From NCBI GenBank assembly GCA_021399445.1, contig JAJTUQ010000003.1, positions 5,704,001 to 5,768,000 of the forward strand: a stretch of DNA of 64,000 nucleotides, given 5' to 3'. The translations under genes were made by a program, and so were the position numbers. The notes under the pieces were generated by a model, which saw nothing but the letters and a program-made list of their open reading frames with translations, did not search any database and had not been told where the DNA came from. Origin of the DNA: Xylogone sp. PMI_703 (Eukaryota; Ascomycota; Leotiomycetes). This document shows positions 23,545-33,644 of the stretch, piece by piece; the stretch's first letter is position 1; each line of letters opens with the position of its first letter.

Positions 23545-25903
23545 ATGGCCTTAGTCGACAACAGTACGCAACGATGCTCTAGCCCTCCCTCGCTTCAATG
23601 TGACGAGCTCGAGGTCCCTTTCCTTCCATACGAATACGACCCTTTTCAACTGTCAATATCTGATGTCTCTACTCCGCAATCGTCCTCTGCTCCATCCTCT
23701 CTCGACCCAGATTGCCACACACCTACGATATCCCGCAATCGAACTTCCTGGGTATATAAACACATGCCGGACGTAGATACGAGTACTCAATACTTTAATG
23801 CCGCAAACAAGTTAGAGTGGAGGTGTAAATACTGCTCTAAGAGATACCTCCTGAACGGGGGTACGCGACTGATCAAGGTCCACTTACAGGTCAATCATAA
23901 CATTAGTGAGCTATCGCTCCGTCAAGAGAGAGCAAGGAAAAGGCAGATGTCAATAGAAGGTTCTCTTATAACTGCAACTGCTAACCCTCAAAAACGCCGT
24001 TGTTTTAGAGAGAGTTTGGAAGGCAGTTTCGGGAGCAGTCTTAGTAGTGACGACTATATTGACCAAGCAGATGTCAACCCCGACCAGCTAGAGGTCTTGA
24101 TTACTACTTTTATTACAGAATGTAATCTTCCACTACGCTTAGTCGAGTGCTCGTCTTTCAGGAATCTCCTAGTATACCTCAACCGTCAGATTGAACCGTG
24201 GCTCCCGGAAGATCATCATACGATACGGTCTTGGATAATACGTCAATTCGACTTCTACAAACAGCAAGTCAAAGAGCAGCTCCAAGCCTCTCGTTCCTGT
24301 ATCCATATTTCCACTGACCTCTGGACGTCCGGGAATGATCTAGCTCTGTTAGGTGCCATCGCACACTTTGTCAACTCCCAAGGTGACCTAGAAGAGGCCT
24401 TGATATGCTTAAAAGAGGTTGATGGGCCGCATACGGGCGAGAACTTGAGTCTACACATCCGACGGGCCATCGACGATTTTGACATAACTCCCCGACTTGG
24501 CTATTTCCAGATGGATAACGCACCCAATAACGACGCGATGCTAAGAGAAGTGTCAATCGGTATGTAGCCACTTGTTGTAGTGGAGCTCCCATCTAATTGC
24601 GCATAGCAATCCCACAAGAGTACCAGCCTCGCCATCATCGTATACGTTGCCAGGGTCATATTCTAAACCTTGCAACTCATGCCTTCCTCTCTGTTAGTGA
24701 ACATGATCAAATCGATGATAGCGATACAAGTACGCAGCAGTTAAAGGACTGGAAGAAAGCAGGACCTCTAGGAAAGCTTCACAACTTATGTGCTAAGATA
24801 CACGCATCACCTCAACTTCTCGCCAAGTTTAAAACCCTTAGTAAAGGCCTCACGTTACCACAAGATAACGCGACACGCTGGGGCTCTTGGTTTAAGCTAA
24901 TTGAACGTGGACTGCACCTCCAAAAAGCAGTCAATCAATTCTATGACATTTGGTTAGAGGGTGATGACGAGGGTAAGTTGTCGCAAGAGGATTGGGAGAC
25001 GCTCGAAAAGGCATGCTACACTAGTCCTGGACCTTCTCCCTGGCCACCTACCACTAACATGTCCACAAATACAGATCTGCGACTTTCTCAGAGAGCTACA
25101 CGAGACTCTTCTTTCGCTCGAGTCCTCGATGTCCACACTTGACGACGTCCTGCCTGCCATGGACTACATATTAGAGCTTTTTGAAACCAAGAAGGTGGAG
25201 TTTAAAGACGACCCGGTTCTCGGGCCTTGCATCAACGCCGGCTGGTCAAAGCTGGTCAAATACTACGAGAAGACCTCTGATTCGCCAGCCTACGTTGCAG
25301 CTCTTGTACTGAACCCCGCTTATAAGTGGGAGTATATTGACAAGAACTGGGAGCAAACTTGGATACAAGGGGCGAGGGAATCAGTTGCTGGCCTATGGAA
25401 GACAAAATATCGACCCAGTACCACACTCGTTAATCAAATCGACACTCCAAGTAGTGCTAAGGTCAGCAACTTCAACCAGTGGAAGCAGGGGAAACATGCA
25501 TCAAGGTATGTCCTCACGCAAGCTCCCAAGGTCTCTCTCACGTGTGCCTAGAGTATCAACGCCAAACGGAGACGAGTACGCTCGCTATATACGCATACCT
25601 CCGCATCATGACTTTGACGACGTGCGTACATGGTGGCTCTTACCAGAGCAACAACGAGACTATCCAAACCTTTCCAAAATGGCGCTTGATATACTCTCGA
25701 TTCCTGCAATGTCAGCATCAGTGGAACGTCTGTTTTCGTCTTCAAACATTACCGTCTCTGATAGACGAAATCGTCTCAAAGCAGATACGATAGAGATGAT
25801 TGAGAGCCTCAAGTCCTGGCAGAAGATTAAGGGCCTGAGCGTATATACAGAGGAGTCAAGAGGTTGTGCAGGTTTAAGTGGCCCCACTTTAATACGCTTG
25901 TAA
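23545..25903 (+). CDS. hAT-family transposase
   Basis: Cuts and pastes the surrounding element. Exons 23545-24559, 24607-25010, 25075-25505 and 25552-25903 give 733 residues. Domains in order: Ser-rich N terminus; BED-type zinc finger near residues 70-120 (WRCKYCSKRY then HLQVNH); RNase H-like core with catalytic Asp in HISTDLWTS and Asp in YFQMDNAPNND; then the C-terminal hAT dimerisation domain (WWLLPEQQRDYPNLSKMALD, IPAMSASVERLFSS with the third acidic residue). Intron 2 is a GC-AG intron (AAG|GCATGC). A standard GTAAGT donor lies 38 nt upstream at 24973; using it would shift the frame and truncate the protein before the dimerisation domain. No disabling mutation seen. Confidence 0.93.
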
Positions 25904-26024
25904 TACGGCCAAACGGGTGTATTGTACTGTATTGTATTCCGTGTGTATGTCTAAAAAATACAGTGTATTGGAATACAGGCTGTCTGTATTTATGTCTCAA
26001 ATACAGAGGCGTATTACGGCCGTG

Positions 26025-26042
26025 ACACTATTCCCCACACTG
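26025..26042. repeat. right terminal inverted repeat of the hAT element
   Basis: Ends ccccacactg on the plus strand; exact reverse complement of 22754-22771. Confidence 0.93.
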
Positions 26043-26050
26043 GTAGCATC
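26043..26050. repeat. right 8-bp target-site duplication of the hAT element
   Basis: gtagcatc, identical to 22746-22753. Confidence 0.9.
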
Positions 26051-26153
26051 CATCCAGCTTTTCCGCAGATTTAGCGTAAGCACCAAAGAAGACACTAAAA
26101 TGCTTGGTACACGTGTAAGTAGAAGTTGGCTTGTGTCGCGATTATACAACCCA

Positions 26154-26296
26154 CAGGGCCTTTTAATTGTTAAATGTGAGGTGATGGTGCCGTGACTCCC
26201 AAGGATAGTCAAACCAATCACCTATCCAAAACTCGTGTTTTACTGCCCTTTCGAGTTAAATACTGGCCAGTGCCCATTAACAATTAAAAGGGCCTG
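26154..26296. mobile_element. MITE-like fold-back element, 143 bp
   Basis: Two 20-bp arms, cagggccttttaattgttaa at 26154-26173 and its reverse complement at 26277-26296 with one mismatch, enclose about 100 bp of non-coding DNA. The arms begin CAGGG-like, as in many DNA transposon ends. No clear target duplication flanks the arms, so this could also be a chance or decayed inverted repeat. It lies 104 bp downstream of the hAT element, in the region where the following broken gene should have its 5' end. Confidence 0.5.
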
Positions 26297-26456
26297 TACG
26301 TAGTAATCCTGTCAAATTTTGGCGACTATTTCTTGGAGGCTAAAGGGGTTATAGCTTCTAAGGTCTCGAATAAATCTTCCATTAAAATAGATTGGACTTA
26401 GGCTATGAGTATGAGGTAATGGAATGTAGCAAGTAATAAATACATTGAAATATGTG

Positions 26457-28254
26457 GGCAGCTTGTGTGATCTCAACGGGTGCGCCGGTATCTTTCCAGG
26501 TCTTACACCGTTCGCTGAATGCACCAACAACTTCCTAGGTTGCGAATGCTCAGCCCCAGATAATACTTGCGGTCCACACCAGAGCTGTGATCTTAATGGC
26601 TATGAAGGGAAATTTTTGGGTTCTGTACCATATGCTCAGTGCACCAACAACTTTGCAGGTTGTGAGTGTACAGCAACAGCTAATACTTGCGGTCCACGAT
26701 AGAGTTGTGATTTGAATGGCTGCGATAGTGCTTTTTGGGGTTCTAACCCGTTCCCTCAGTGTACCAACAATTTCTATGGATGTGAATGCGAACCAACGCT
26801 CAATACGTGCGGAGCTCCTCAAAGTTGCGATCTTAATGGCTGCGCTGGGAAGTTCGATTTGACAAATGGCCTTGCTTTCTGTTCCACCAACTTTGTAGGA
26901 TGCCAATGTCAACCGACAGCTAACACCTGTGGAAGGCCACAGAGCTGTGATATGAACAATTGTAAGGGCCAGTTTTCTGGATTGGAGGTGGCTCCGAAGT
27001 GTACTGGCTTCTTCGAAGGCTGCCAGTGTACTCCTACCACAACAACATGTGGACCTCATCAAAGCTGCGATCTCAATGGTTGTGCTGGTACCTTTGACGC
27101 AAACGGTGTTGCACACTGTCAGGGGAACTTTAAGGGGTGCGAGTGTACCCCAACCGCTGTGAGTTCTTCCCTCCTAAAACAAAACACGGTCACCGACTGA
27201 TGCTAGCAGAAAACATGCGGTGTCATACAGAATTGCGACCTCAATGGCTGTAATGGTGCCTTTTTGACCTCTCAGGGCCTTCCGACCTGCACCGGAAAGT
27301 TTCCAGGCTGTCCCTGCCTCGCAGTCGCAGTAAGTTGATATCGATGCTATTTCCTCCGCTCGTTTCCCTGATTCCGCTGGACTTTGGTGTAGTGTTGGGT
27401 TATATGCTGACCATAGGTGATCATAGTCAACATGTGGAGCAAAGGGAAGCTGTTCTGCAAATGGTTGTAATGGAGGACTGACTCCTGATGGAAAGGCGAT
27501 ATGCATGCACAATTTCTTCGGATGCCCATGCACCTTGGACGCACCACCGCCTTCAGCATCGCCACCACCGCCGCCACCACCACCATCGCAACCACCATCT
27601 GGCCCAAGTCAACTCTGTGTTGTTGCACACTGCTTGTATGTTCTGCGTTGCTTTATATTCCATGGATTGGACAGCCTAAAGAATTGATTTGTTCTTATAG
27701 TGCCAGTAATAGCATAATCGATGGAGATTTTGTGACAGTACAGTTCTATTCAGCGTAAGTTTAACTACATATCTCTCTGGAGGTCAGGGAAAACTTAACA
27801 CTTCAAGGTCCCAATACCTTTTCCTGCTCAAAGATGGCACGAGATGGGTATCTTCGGATAATTCTGCTTGGATCTGGAACAACATTGTTGATCCCAACGG
27901 TAACACGTGGAGCATTCATGGTAGGATCCATTCATTGAACCACAATCACACAGAGGAGCAAGAGAGATTCTATGCTAATATGTGCTGTTAGTCAACGGCA
28001 ACTGCGGTAAGATGTCCTATCAGAGCAGTTTACAAAGTACTCAAGGTTTTGTTACCATGAGTCTCGGCGATAGAAACCAAATCATCGACGGGTGTGGTAA
28101 TATTGGAGAGGGGACGTCCCGTTGCATATACGTAGAATCTAGTCACCGCGACAGTACATGCCCTTCCGGATCCGAACCACCCTTTTGCGACTACATAGAG
28201 ACGTGTTCACCAATCCATAGTGGAACTCCAACTTATGTACCAGGTGGAAACTAA
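26457..28254 (+). pseudogene. decayed gene for a secreted protein with eight six-cysteine modules
   Basis: Seen: eight tandem modules of about 40 residues (120 bp), first cysteines at 26466, 26586, 26706, 26826, 26946, 27066, 27234 and 27451. Each reads roughly CDLNGCxG..F, C..NF.GCxC, TCG: six cysteines. A Pro-rich linker (27544-27600) and a C-terminal domain with CGKMSYQSS and DRNQIIDGCGN follow. Exons after the first: 27210-27329, 27427-27635, 27701-27754, 27808-27920 and 27992-28254, all frame-consistent. Defects: no ATG or signal peptide in frame before module 1, and an in-frame TAG at 26700-26702 between modules 2 and 3 where the neighbouring copies have CAG; module 2 has also lost one cysteine. 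The family is not recognised; an extracellular, disulphide-rich wall or adhesion protein is an inference. Confidence 0.65.
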
Positions 28255-28849
28255 TTTTGTTAGTGAGTTATATATGTCATGATTCATGGCATCATGCTTA
28301 GCTAGGCCTAGAAAATGAATAGAAGGGTTGTTGATTAAAAAAATCGATACATTTTCCACTTGTAGATAGGATAATAGGCTGTGCTTGTGAGCCGGTAGGT
28401 CGAGCCTCCGCACAACATTGAAGTCCATAATCTTAGAATGGTTCTTTCCTTAGCACAAAATCCAGATATTTACCTGTATGATAATTAATAAAGTCGTACT
28501 AATTGTCGCAAAAAACAGGAGTAGTTGGGATATGACAGTAGGAGGGGTCGTGGGGCCTAACGGACCTATGCACAGTACTGTACCTGCGCTATTCCCCCAT
28601 CGGCATAAAATGTGAGAGCACGAGAGGTCATAAATTCTTAATGCCAATCACTCCACTTTGCACATTCGATAAGACGGTTTGACCGTCGTCCTGTGAAGAT
28701 TAGATAAGGTAACTACGCTGTGATAAATAAGAGAGGCGACAAAAGGATTGAGAGGATTCATTTATTTCTTCATCGGGCCCAACCACTACTTATTCCTTCA
28801 ACCATAGTATCTCAAGAAGGTTAAATGAGACTGCCGAGTAAAAAAGCTC
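28255..28849. other. intergenic, upstream of the dioxygenase gene
   Basis: About 600 bp. No gene recognised. A short upstream open frame of 22 codons begins at 28825 and overlaps the dioxygenase ATG at 28850 out of frame; it could damp translation if the transcript includes it. Confidence 0.4.
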
Positions 28850-29900
28850 ATGATGACCGCACCTATGCCTACTTTACCTATTCCCGATCCTGAGCCGATA
28901 GACCCTTCCTACAAGCCAAAGACCTCTATCACAACAGTCCCAGCCAACGCGCCGATTGATTACATACTCGCTATTATCGAGCGTGACGGTGGAGTAATCT
29001 TGAAGGACCTCGTTACTAGTGACGAGCTAGCTACTGTTGAAGAGGAGCTGAAGCCCTGGAGCGGCAAACAGCGTCAACACGCAGTCAATGGGGATGGAGT
29101 CAATGGGAAGGCAGTTAATGGCGATGCGTTCTTTATAATCCCTTCTCAGACAATTCTCGTCCCTGGTCTTGTCGGCAAATCCAAAAAGATCGCTGAGATC
29201 TGCGAACGACCCGTTCTCGAAGAACTAAGACAGCGGATTCTCCTGGAGAAATACAATGTTCATCGTGAGGACTGGACAGAGCCAAATACAGTCTCCCCGC
29301 TACTCAGTTTGAGTTTGTCTATGAATATCGGATACGGTGCCCCTCGACAGCGTCTCCACCGCGATGACAACATCCACGGCATCCGACATCCCAAAAATCA
29401 AGAATGGAGCTTCAAGCGGGCGAGTCAGTTCGGATGCTTGATAGCTGGATGTGAAGTCACTCGTGAAAAGGGAGCAACAATGTTCGTACCAGGGAGTCAT
29501 AAGTGGGATGATGATCGATATGCCACTAAAGACGAAGTTTGCTTCGCAGGTGAGATTCGGGATTAGCAGCTTATGTTGTGCATTTTAAGGGCTAATTCAA
29601 TTTGAAATAGAAATGGCCCCAGGATCAGCTTTGATTTTCCTTGCCTCGTGTTATCATGGCGGCGGTGCCAATACTATTCCCAACTCTATACGCACCATGT
29701 ACAGCCTATTCTTCATCCGAGGTACTCTTCGCACTGAAGAGAATCAATTTCTTGCCATTCCGCGCAGTAAGGTACTTCAAATGAGTCCCAAGATGCTGGA
29801 GCTTCTGGGTTATACGAAGCCCACGACGGCATTAGGCATCGTGGAGAATATTAGTCCCCATGAGGATTTAGAGGGAATTTGGGAGAAGGCAATGCAGTAA
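28850..29900 (+). CDS. phytanoyl-CoA dioxygenase (PhyH) family Fe(II)/2-oxoglutarate oxygenase
   Basis: Non-haem iron oxygenase using 2-oxoglutarate; fungal members hydroxylate small molecules, often in secondary metabolism. Two exons, 28850-29549 and 29611-29900, give 329 residues. Iron ligands: His and Asp in RQRLHRDDN and the distal His in ASCYHGGGANT; the 2-oxoglutarate-binding Arg is likely the one in PNSIRTMYSLFF. GATMFVPGSHKW is the usual PhyH core block. An odd short repeat (AVNGDGVNGKAVNGD, residues about 81-95) forms an inserted loop. An ATG at 28825 lies upstream out of frame. The substrate cannot be inferred; the next genes are an aldolase and a reductase on the opposite strand. 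Confidence 0.88.
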
Positions 29901-30092
29901 TCGCCGAACCACAACAGATAGGATAAATAGTATCATAATAAAATTTTCATGTGCCAAACATTCAACAAACGTTACTTTCTATAGTTGAGAGGATGAACTT
30001 TGATATCATGCCTAAATACGTAACTTTTCTAGAAATTGTATCTATATTCCACTATTTCCAACTCTAATGACCGATGGTATTATGCCTTCACC

Positions 30093-31072
30093 TCATAGCT
30101 TTGTTTCAACATCTATGACCGCTTGTAACTTGTCCAACGCCTTAACACTGAGGACACCCTCATCAACAGTTACGAAAGGCGTTCTAGTTCTAGGATTGCC
30201 ATATCCAAAATACTTTTGAATTGCTACCTTAGTTCCGGATATTCCAAGAGTTTTCAAAGTCCAGTCGGCGTGAGCCAGTTTAGCCTGGATATCTTGTGCC
30301 TCTTTTATTTGGCCAGCCTTGTAAAGACGGATCACCTCTAGGAGGGCCTTTGGGACCACATTTGCCAACACAGCAATAGCTCCACTTGAGCCAGCAAAGA
30401 GTCCAGGAAGGAGGAAATCCGCTCTACCTCCAAAAACTGCAAATCTGCTGGAATCAAAAGTTGAGGAAAGCCGTTGTGCTTTGCCGATGTCGCCACAGCT
30501 TAACTTAACTCCAACAATGTTGGAGGAAGAGCTGGCAATATCAGCAATTTGATCGGAATCCAAGTCAATTCCTGCGGTGACGGTTGGGAAATTGTAGATT
30601 ATAATAGGTAGTACAGATTTGGCTGCGACCTAAAAGCACTTATTTAGTAAAAGGAAAGAAACTTAAGAGGGTGACTTCTCACATCGGTGTAGAAAGATTT
30701 TATAACAGGCTTGCTCATAACCGCTGGCCAGAAACTCGGTGGAAGTACCAAAGCATAATCAGCTCCAGCTTGCTTAGCCTCCTCAATGAAGATTAACGTT
30801 TCTCGAACACTAGGTGCACTGCATCCGGCTATAATAGGGATGGATTTGCCCTCTTGCTGAGCAATCTTTCGTGCCACGGCAATAATCTCAGCTCGCTCAT
30901 CGTGTAACAGATGCGAAGATTCACCGTTGCTCCCATGGATGACCAGACCAGTAACTCCGCTTTTGATGAGTCTCTCTAGATGCTTTGAAGCAGCTGGATA
31001 ATCGACAGTCTCATCTTCCTTGAAAAATGTGACTACGGGGGGATAGACACCGAAAGTGGGAGGGGAAGGCAT
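30093..31072 (-). CDS. DapA-family aldolase/lyase (dihydrodipicolinate synthase-like)
   Basis: Class I aldolase of the DHDPS/NAL family. Two exons, 30683-31072 and 30093-30629, give 308 residues, the normal length for this TIM barrel. Seen: GVYPPVVTFF at the start; GVTGLVIHGSNGESSHL, where the usual TT/ST pair is SN; the active-site Tyr in IIIYNFP; and the Schiff-base Lys in GVKLSCGD. Fungi make lysine by the aminoadipate route, so a true lysine-pathway role is unlikely; 4-hydroxy-2-oxoglutarate aldolase or a sugar-acid aldolase is more probable. The reading frame is open upstream to 31111 but without ATG, so MPSPPTFG is taken as the start. Confidence 0.87.
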
Positions 31073-31582
31073 CTTGGCCTTTTCTTTGTACGAAATATGG
31101 AGGTGGCTCAAGTGTGAACTATCGTGTGAGTGTAATAATTATCGAGGTTAATCGTAAGGCCTATAACCAGGGAAACCTTATATATGTATATACACTGCTT
31201 TATATGCATTCGTAGTCTATGATGTTCTGTGCAGCGTCTGATCAAGTTTTTGACCCAATGGATCTCCACCCGTCGATAAGCGACTGAGGTGTTCCGATTA
31301 ACGGAAAATCTGCTAACAGTGGGATGCAAAATGTTACACCTTCTGCTTCTAGCAGAATGAGGACTTTGCACTTACCTAATGAAATGATTACCTTTCTAAC
31401 TTTATCTACATCATCTTTTCAACATCTAATCCTAAGACTAGGCCCCGTTCATTGCCTTTGACAGAGACTAGGTTACGCAGACAAATTGGCGGTTCGCAAA
31501 TCGAACTCTCAAATGGATATTATTTATTTAAGTAAACCATAACTAGCATAAGAACACAGAATCATGACTGTTGGCCTTCCTC
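31073..31582. promoter_or_regulatory. upstream region of the aldolase gene
   Basis: About 510 bp. A TATA-like run (tatataagg on the minus strand) lies at about 31178-31186, some 105 bp before the ATG. The rest also receives the 3' end of the neighbouring reductase gene. No gene recognised. Confidence 0.45.
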
Positions 31583-32679
31583 TTACTCAGTAAATACTTC
31601 TCCTTTTTCAATGACCTCAAACGCTCTCAAAGTATGATCCCAGATCTTTTTCCTCATCTCATCCTTATTTATCTTCGCATAAGCCTTCGTAGGCAAGTTA
31701 TCCTCTCCGTTCCAAGTGAGCGAGTAAACGCCACTTCCAGGTTTGCCATTTGTCCCTAAAACGACATCCTTTTTATCACCAGACTCATCAAGTGATTGGG
31801 GAGGGTATCGAGGTGATGCCAGTGACAGCATTCTGTTACCGCAATCATCTGGTTTGACAGTCACAAATCGACCGAAGATAGGGACGAATATATAATTCCA
31901 TATCACTCTAAACCAAGCAGGTAGTTCGGGGTTTTTGAAACCGGGACCCAGAACAATACCGGGGAAAATATGCACGAAGGCGAGTTTCCCCTGATTTTGC
32001 TCAGCTACAGTCTCCATGAAAAGTGTGTGCATATAAGCCATATGAGATCTGGCTTGTGTATAGCTGTAATTCTTGAGATCGCGAAGCGATAAGTCTTCGG
32101 GGAAGAGCTTGGCTTCTGTTCCGGCAGCGTAGACAGAGACGACTATTGGGGGGAGGGTAGACTTGAGAAGCAAAGGAAGGAGCTTCATGATAATTCGCAT
32201 TCGTGAATAGTACATCAATGACATGGTAATGTCTAGTCCTTCCTTAGTATCTGTTGAATTGTTAGAAGTCAATTGTTTACATCTGGTGATTTGGATATAC
32301 CCTTTCGTGGAAGGAAAATAGAGCCTCCCTGAGACATCATCAAATAGTCAATTCGAGGATTATCACTTTGTTTTTCTTCCAACTCAATGATTTCCGCGCA
32401 TGCTTGATCAACAAGATTAATGAGGGAGAGGTCATCAATCTGGACAAACTTATACTCTCCCTCTGGATATATCTTGCGGCATTCCGCAAAGATCGCCTCG
32501 GCGGCCTTGGGCTTTCTTCCGACAATATATGCGCGGAACCCCTTTCCTCCATTCTTTGCTGAGGCGGTAGCCAGTGCTCGAAGAGTATAATGTCCAATGC
32601 CACCGGTACCTCCAAAAAATACAGCAACCAGTGGTTGGCTTTGAACCAAACTGGTATTTAAGGAATGGACAACGTTCAT
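31583..32679 (-). CDS. NAD(P)-binding reductase of a fungal SDR-like family
   Basis: Two exons, 32301-32679 and 31583-32250, give 348 residues. The N-terminal Rossmann motif is VFFGGTGGIGHYTL; AYIVGRKPKAAE and YLMMSQGG follow. After the intron come EGLDITMSLMYYSRMR and YTQARSHMAYMHTLFM. The classical SDR Tyr-x3-Lys is not seen as such (YYSRMR has Arg), which is usual for this fungal subfamily often placed near metabolite gene clusters. The first ATG in the frame is at 32679 (MNVVHSL). Substrate unknown. Confidence 0.8.
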
Positions 32680-33644
32680 CTTAGCCACTGCGAAAAAGGT
32701 GTTGTGCAGTTTAGGGCGAGAAAAGACCTGGGCAAGTCTCGCCCTCCATGGGATCCTTATATACTCATTAGGGATATATGATCTGCTACTATATTATCGA
32801 TCGATAATTGGCAATTGGGACATGTTCTGTATGTAAAGTCTTTCTACCAATAGAAGATGGAGAGCACTAACCATAATTCGTATCCTGCCCATCGTATAGC
32901 GTAAAACAGCACCACTTTCGGCCTAGCGTGTTTGGGCTTACTATGTTTCTGTTTCTCCGCTCCAACCACAACCAATGGACTTTTCTCTGGAGTTAATTGT
33001 AATTCTCCGAGCTGACCAGTCCAATGGTTACTTTCATGCAAGTCCGATTAAACCCCTATTTGACATCTGCGCTCATCCGTGGAGTAGTACGTACGGATGC
33101 CTCTTCAGTTGATAGTGCACAGATTCAGAATGGCTTTAACGCATATCTCCGTAGCCTTAAGATAGCTAGCAGCGGTACCTGCATTTCCACGTCACTAATA
33201 AGATGAATCCTTGCTTACTGTATAATAAGTTGTGCTTCCTGAAAGGCGGCTTATATTCATACCCCAGTAAAGAACCTCACCTAACATCACAGAAACGGAC
33301 ACATGCGAGGTGTCACTGTGGGTTATTTACATGATGTTGAAAGGTGAACGCGTCTCTATATTTGATCGTGGATATTTCCATTAGCTATTCTAGTATTATT
33401 TACTGTATATATGAAGTTAAAAGAGAATTCCAGTGGCCTGGCTGCTTATACCACCATATGTCCGCATTCTGGCAATATGACAGTATCATGTTCATATATA
33501 AGTTCGTACCATGAAATATGTGACGCTTCCGCCTCTATCTACACAACCAACCTGCTTTCACGATTGATTAAGAATATGCAGTAATAATGCCAAACATATC
33601 TACACAGAATATTCCTTATATTATCTACGGTCTACCATCTAAAC
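32680..33644. other. intergenic, reductase promoter and amidohydrolase 3' side
   Basis: About 965 bp, with the reductase TATA box at 32755-32764. No gene recognised. Confidence 0.45.
32755..32764 (-). promoter_or_regulatory. TATA box of the reductase gene
   Basis: gtatataagg on the minus strand, about 76 bp before the ATG at 32679. Confidence 0.5.

Larger units (their letters stand above)
22754..26042 (+). mobile_element. complete hAT DNA transposon (3,289 bp)
   Basis: Bounded by an 18-bp perfect terminal inverted repeat (left begins CAGTGTGGGG, continuing AATAGTGT; the right end is its exact reverse complement at 26025-26042) and flanked by a perfect 8-bp duplication gtagcatc, the length diagnostic of hAT insertions. 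Both subterminal regions (about 22775-22915 and 25905-26020) are packed with the word aatacag in both orientations, roughly nine copies on the left and five on the right, as expected for transposase binding sites. A four-exon transposase lies inside in one orientation with no stop or frameshift seen. The intact ends, duplication and open frames suggest a recent and possibly still mobile copy. Confidence 0.95.

Noticed and set aside
26550..27116. 188-codon minus-strand open frame across the cysteine modules
   Set aside because: It is the antisense of the 120-bp repeat and simply mirrors its periodicity.
27505..27758. Proline/histidine-rich frames near the poly-Pro linker
   Set aside because: Alternative frames of the ccaccg repeat; only the frame continuous with the cysteine modules is supported.
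26457..28254. CRISPR-like array because of regular 120-bp repeats
   Set aside because: The repeats are coding, with no unique spacers, and the organism is eukaryotic.
30093..31072. Lysine-pathway dihydrodipicolinate synthase
   Set aside because: Fungi use the aminoadipate route; the enzyme is kept as a generic DapA-family aldolase.
31480..31520. tRNA T-arm-like ggttcgcaaatcgaa
   Set aside because: No acceptor, D or anticodon stems can be drawn around it.
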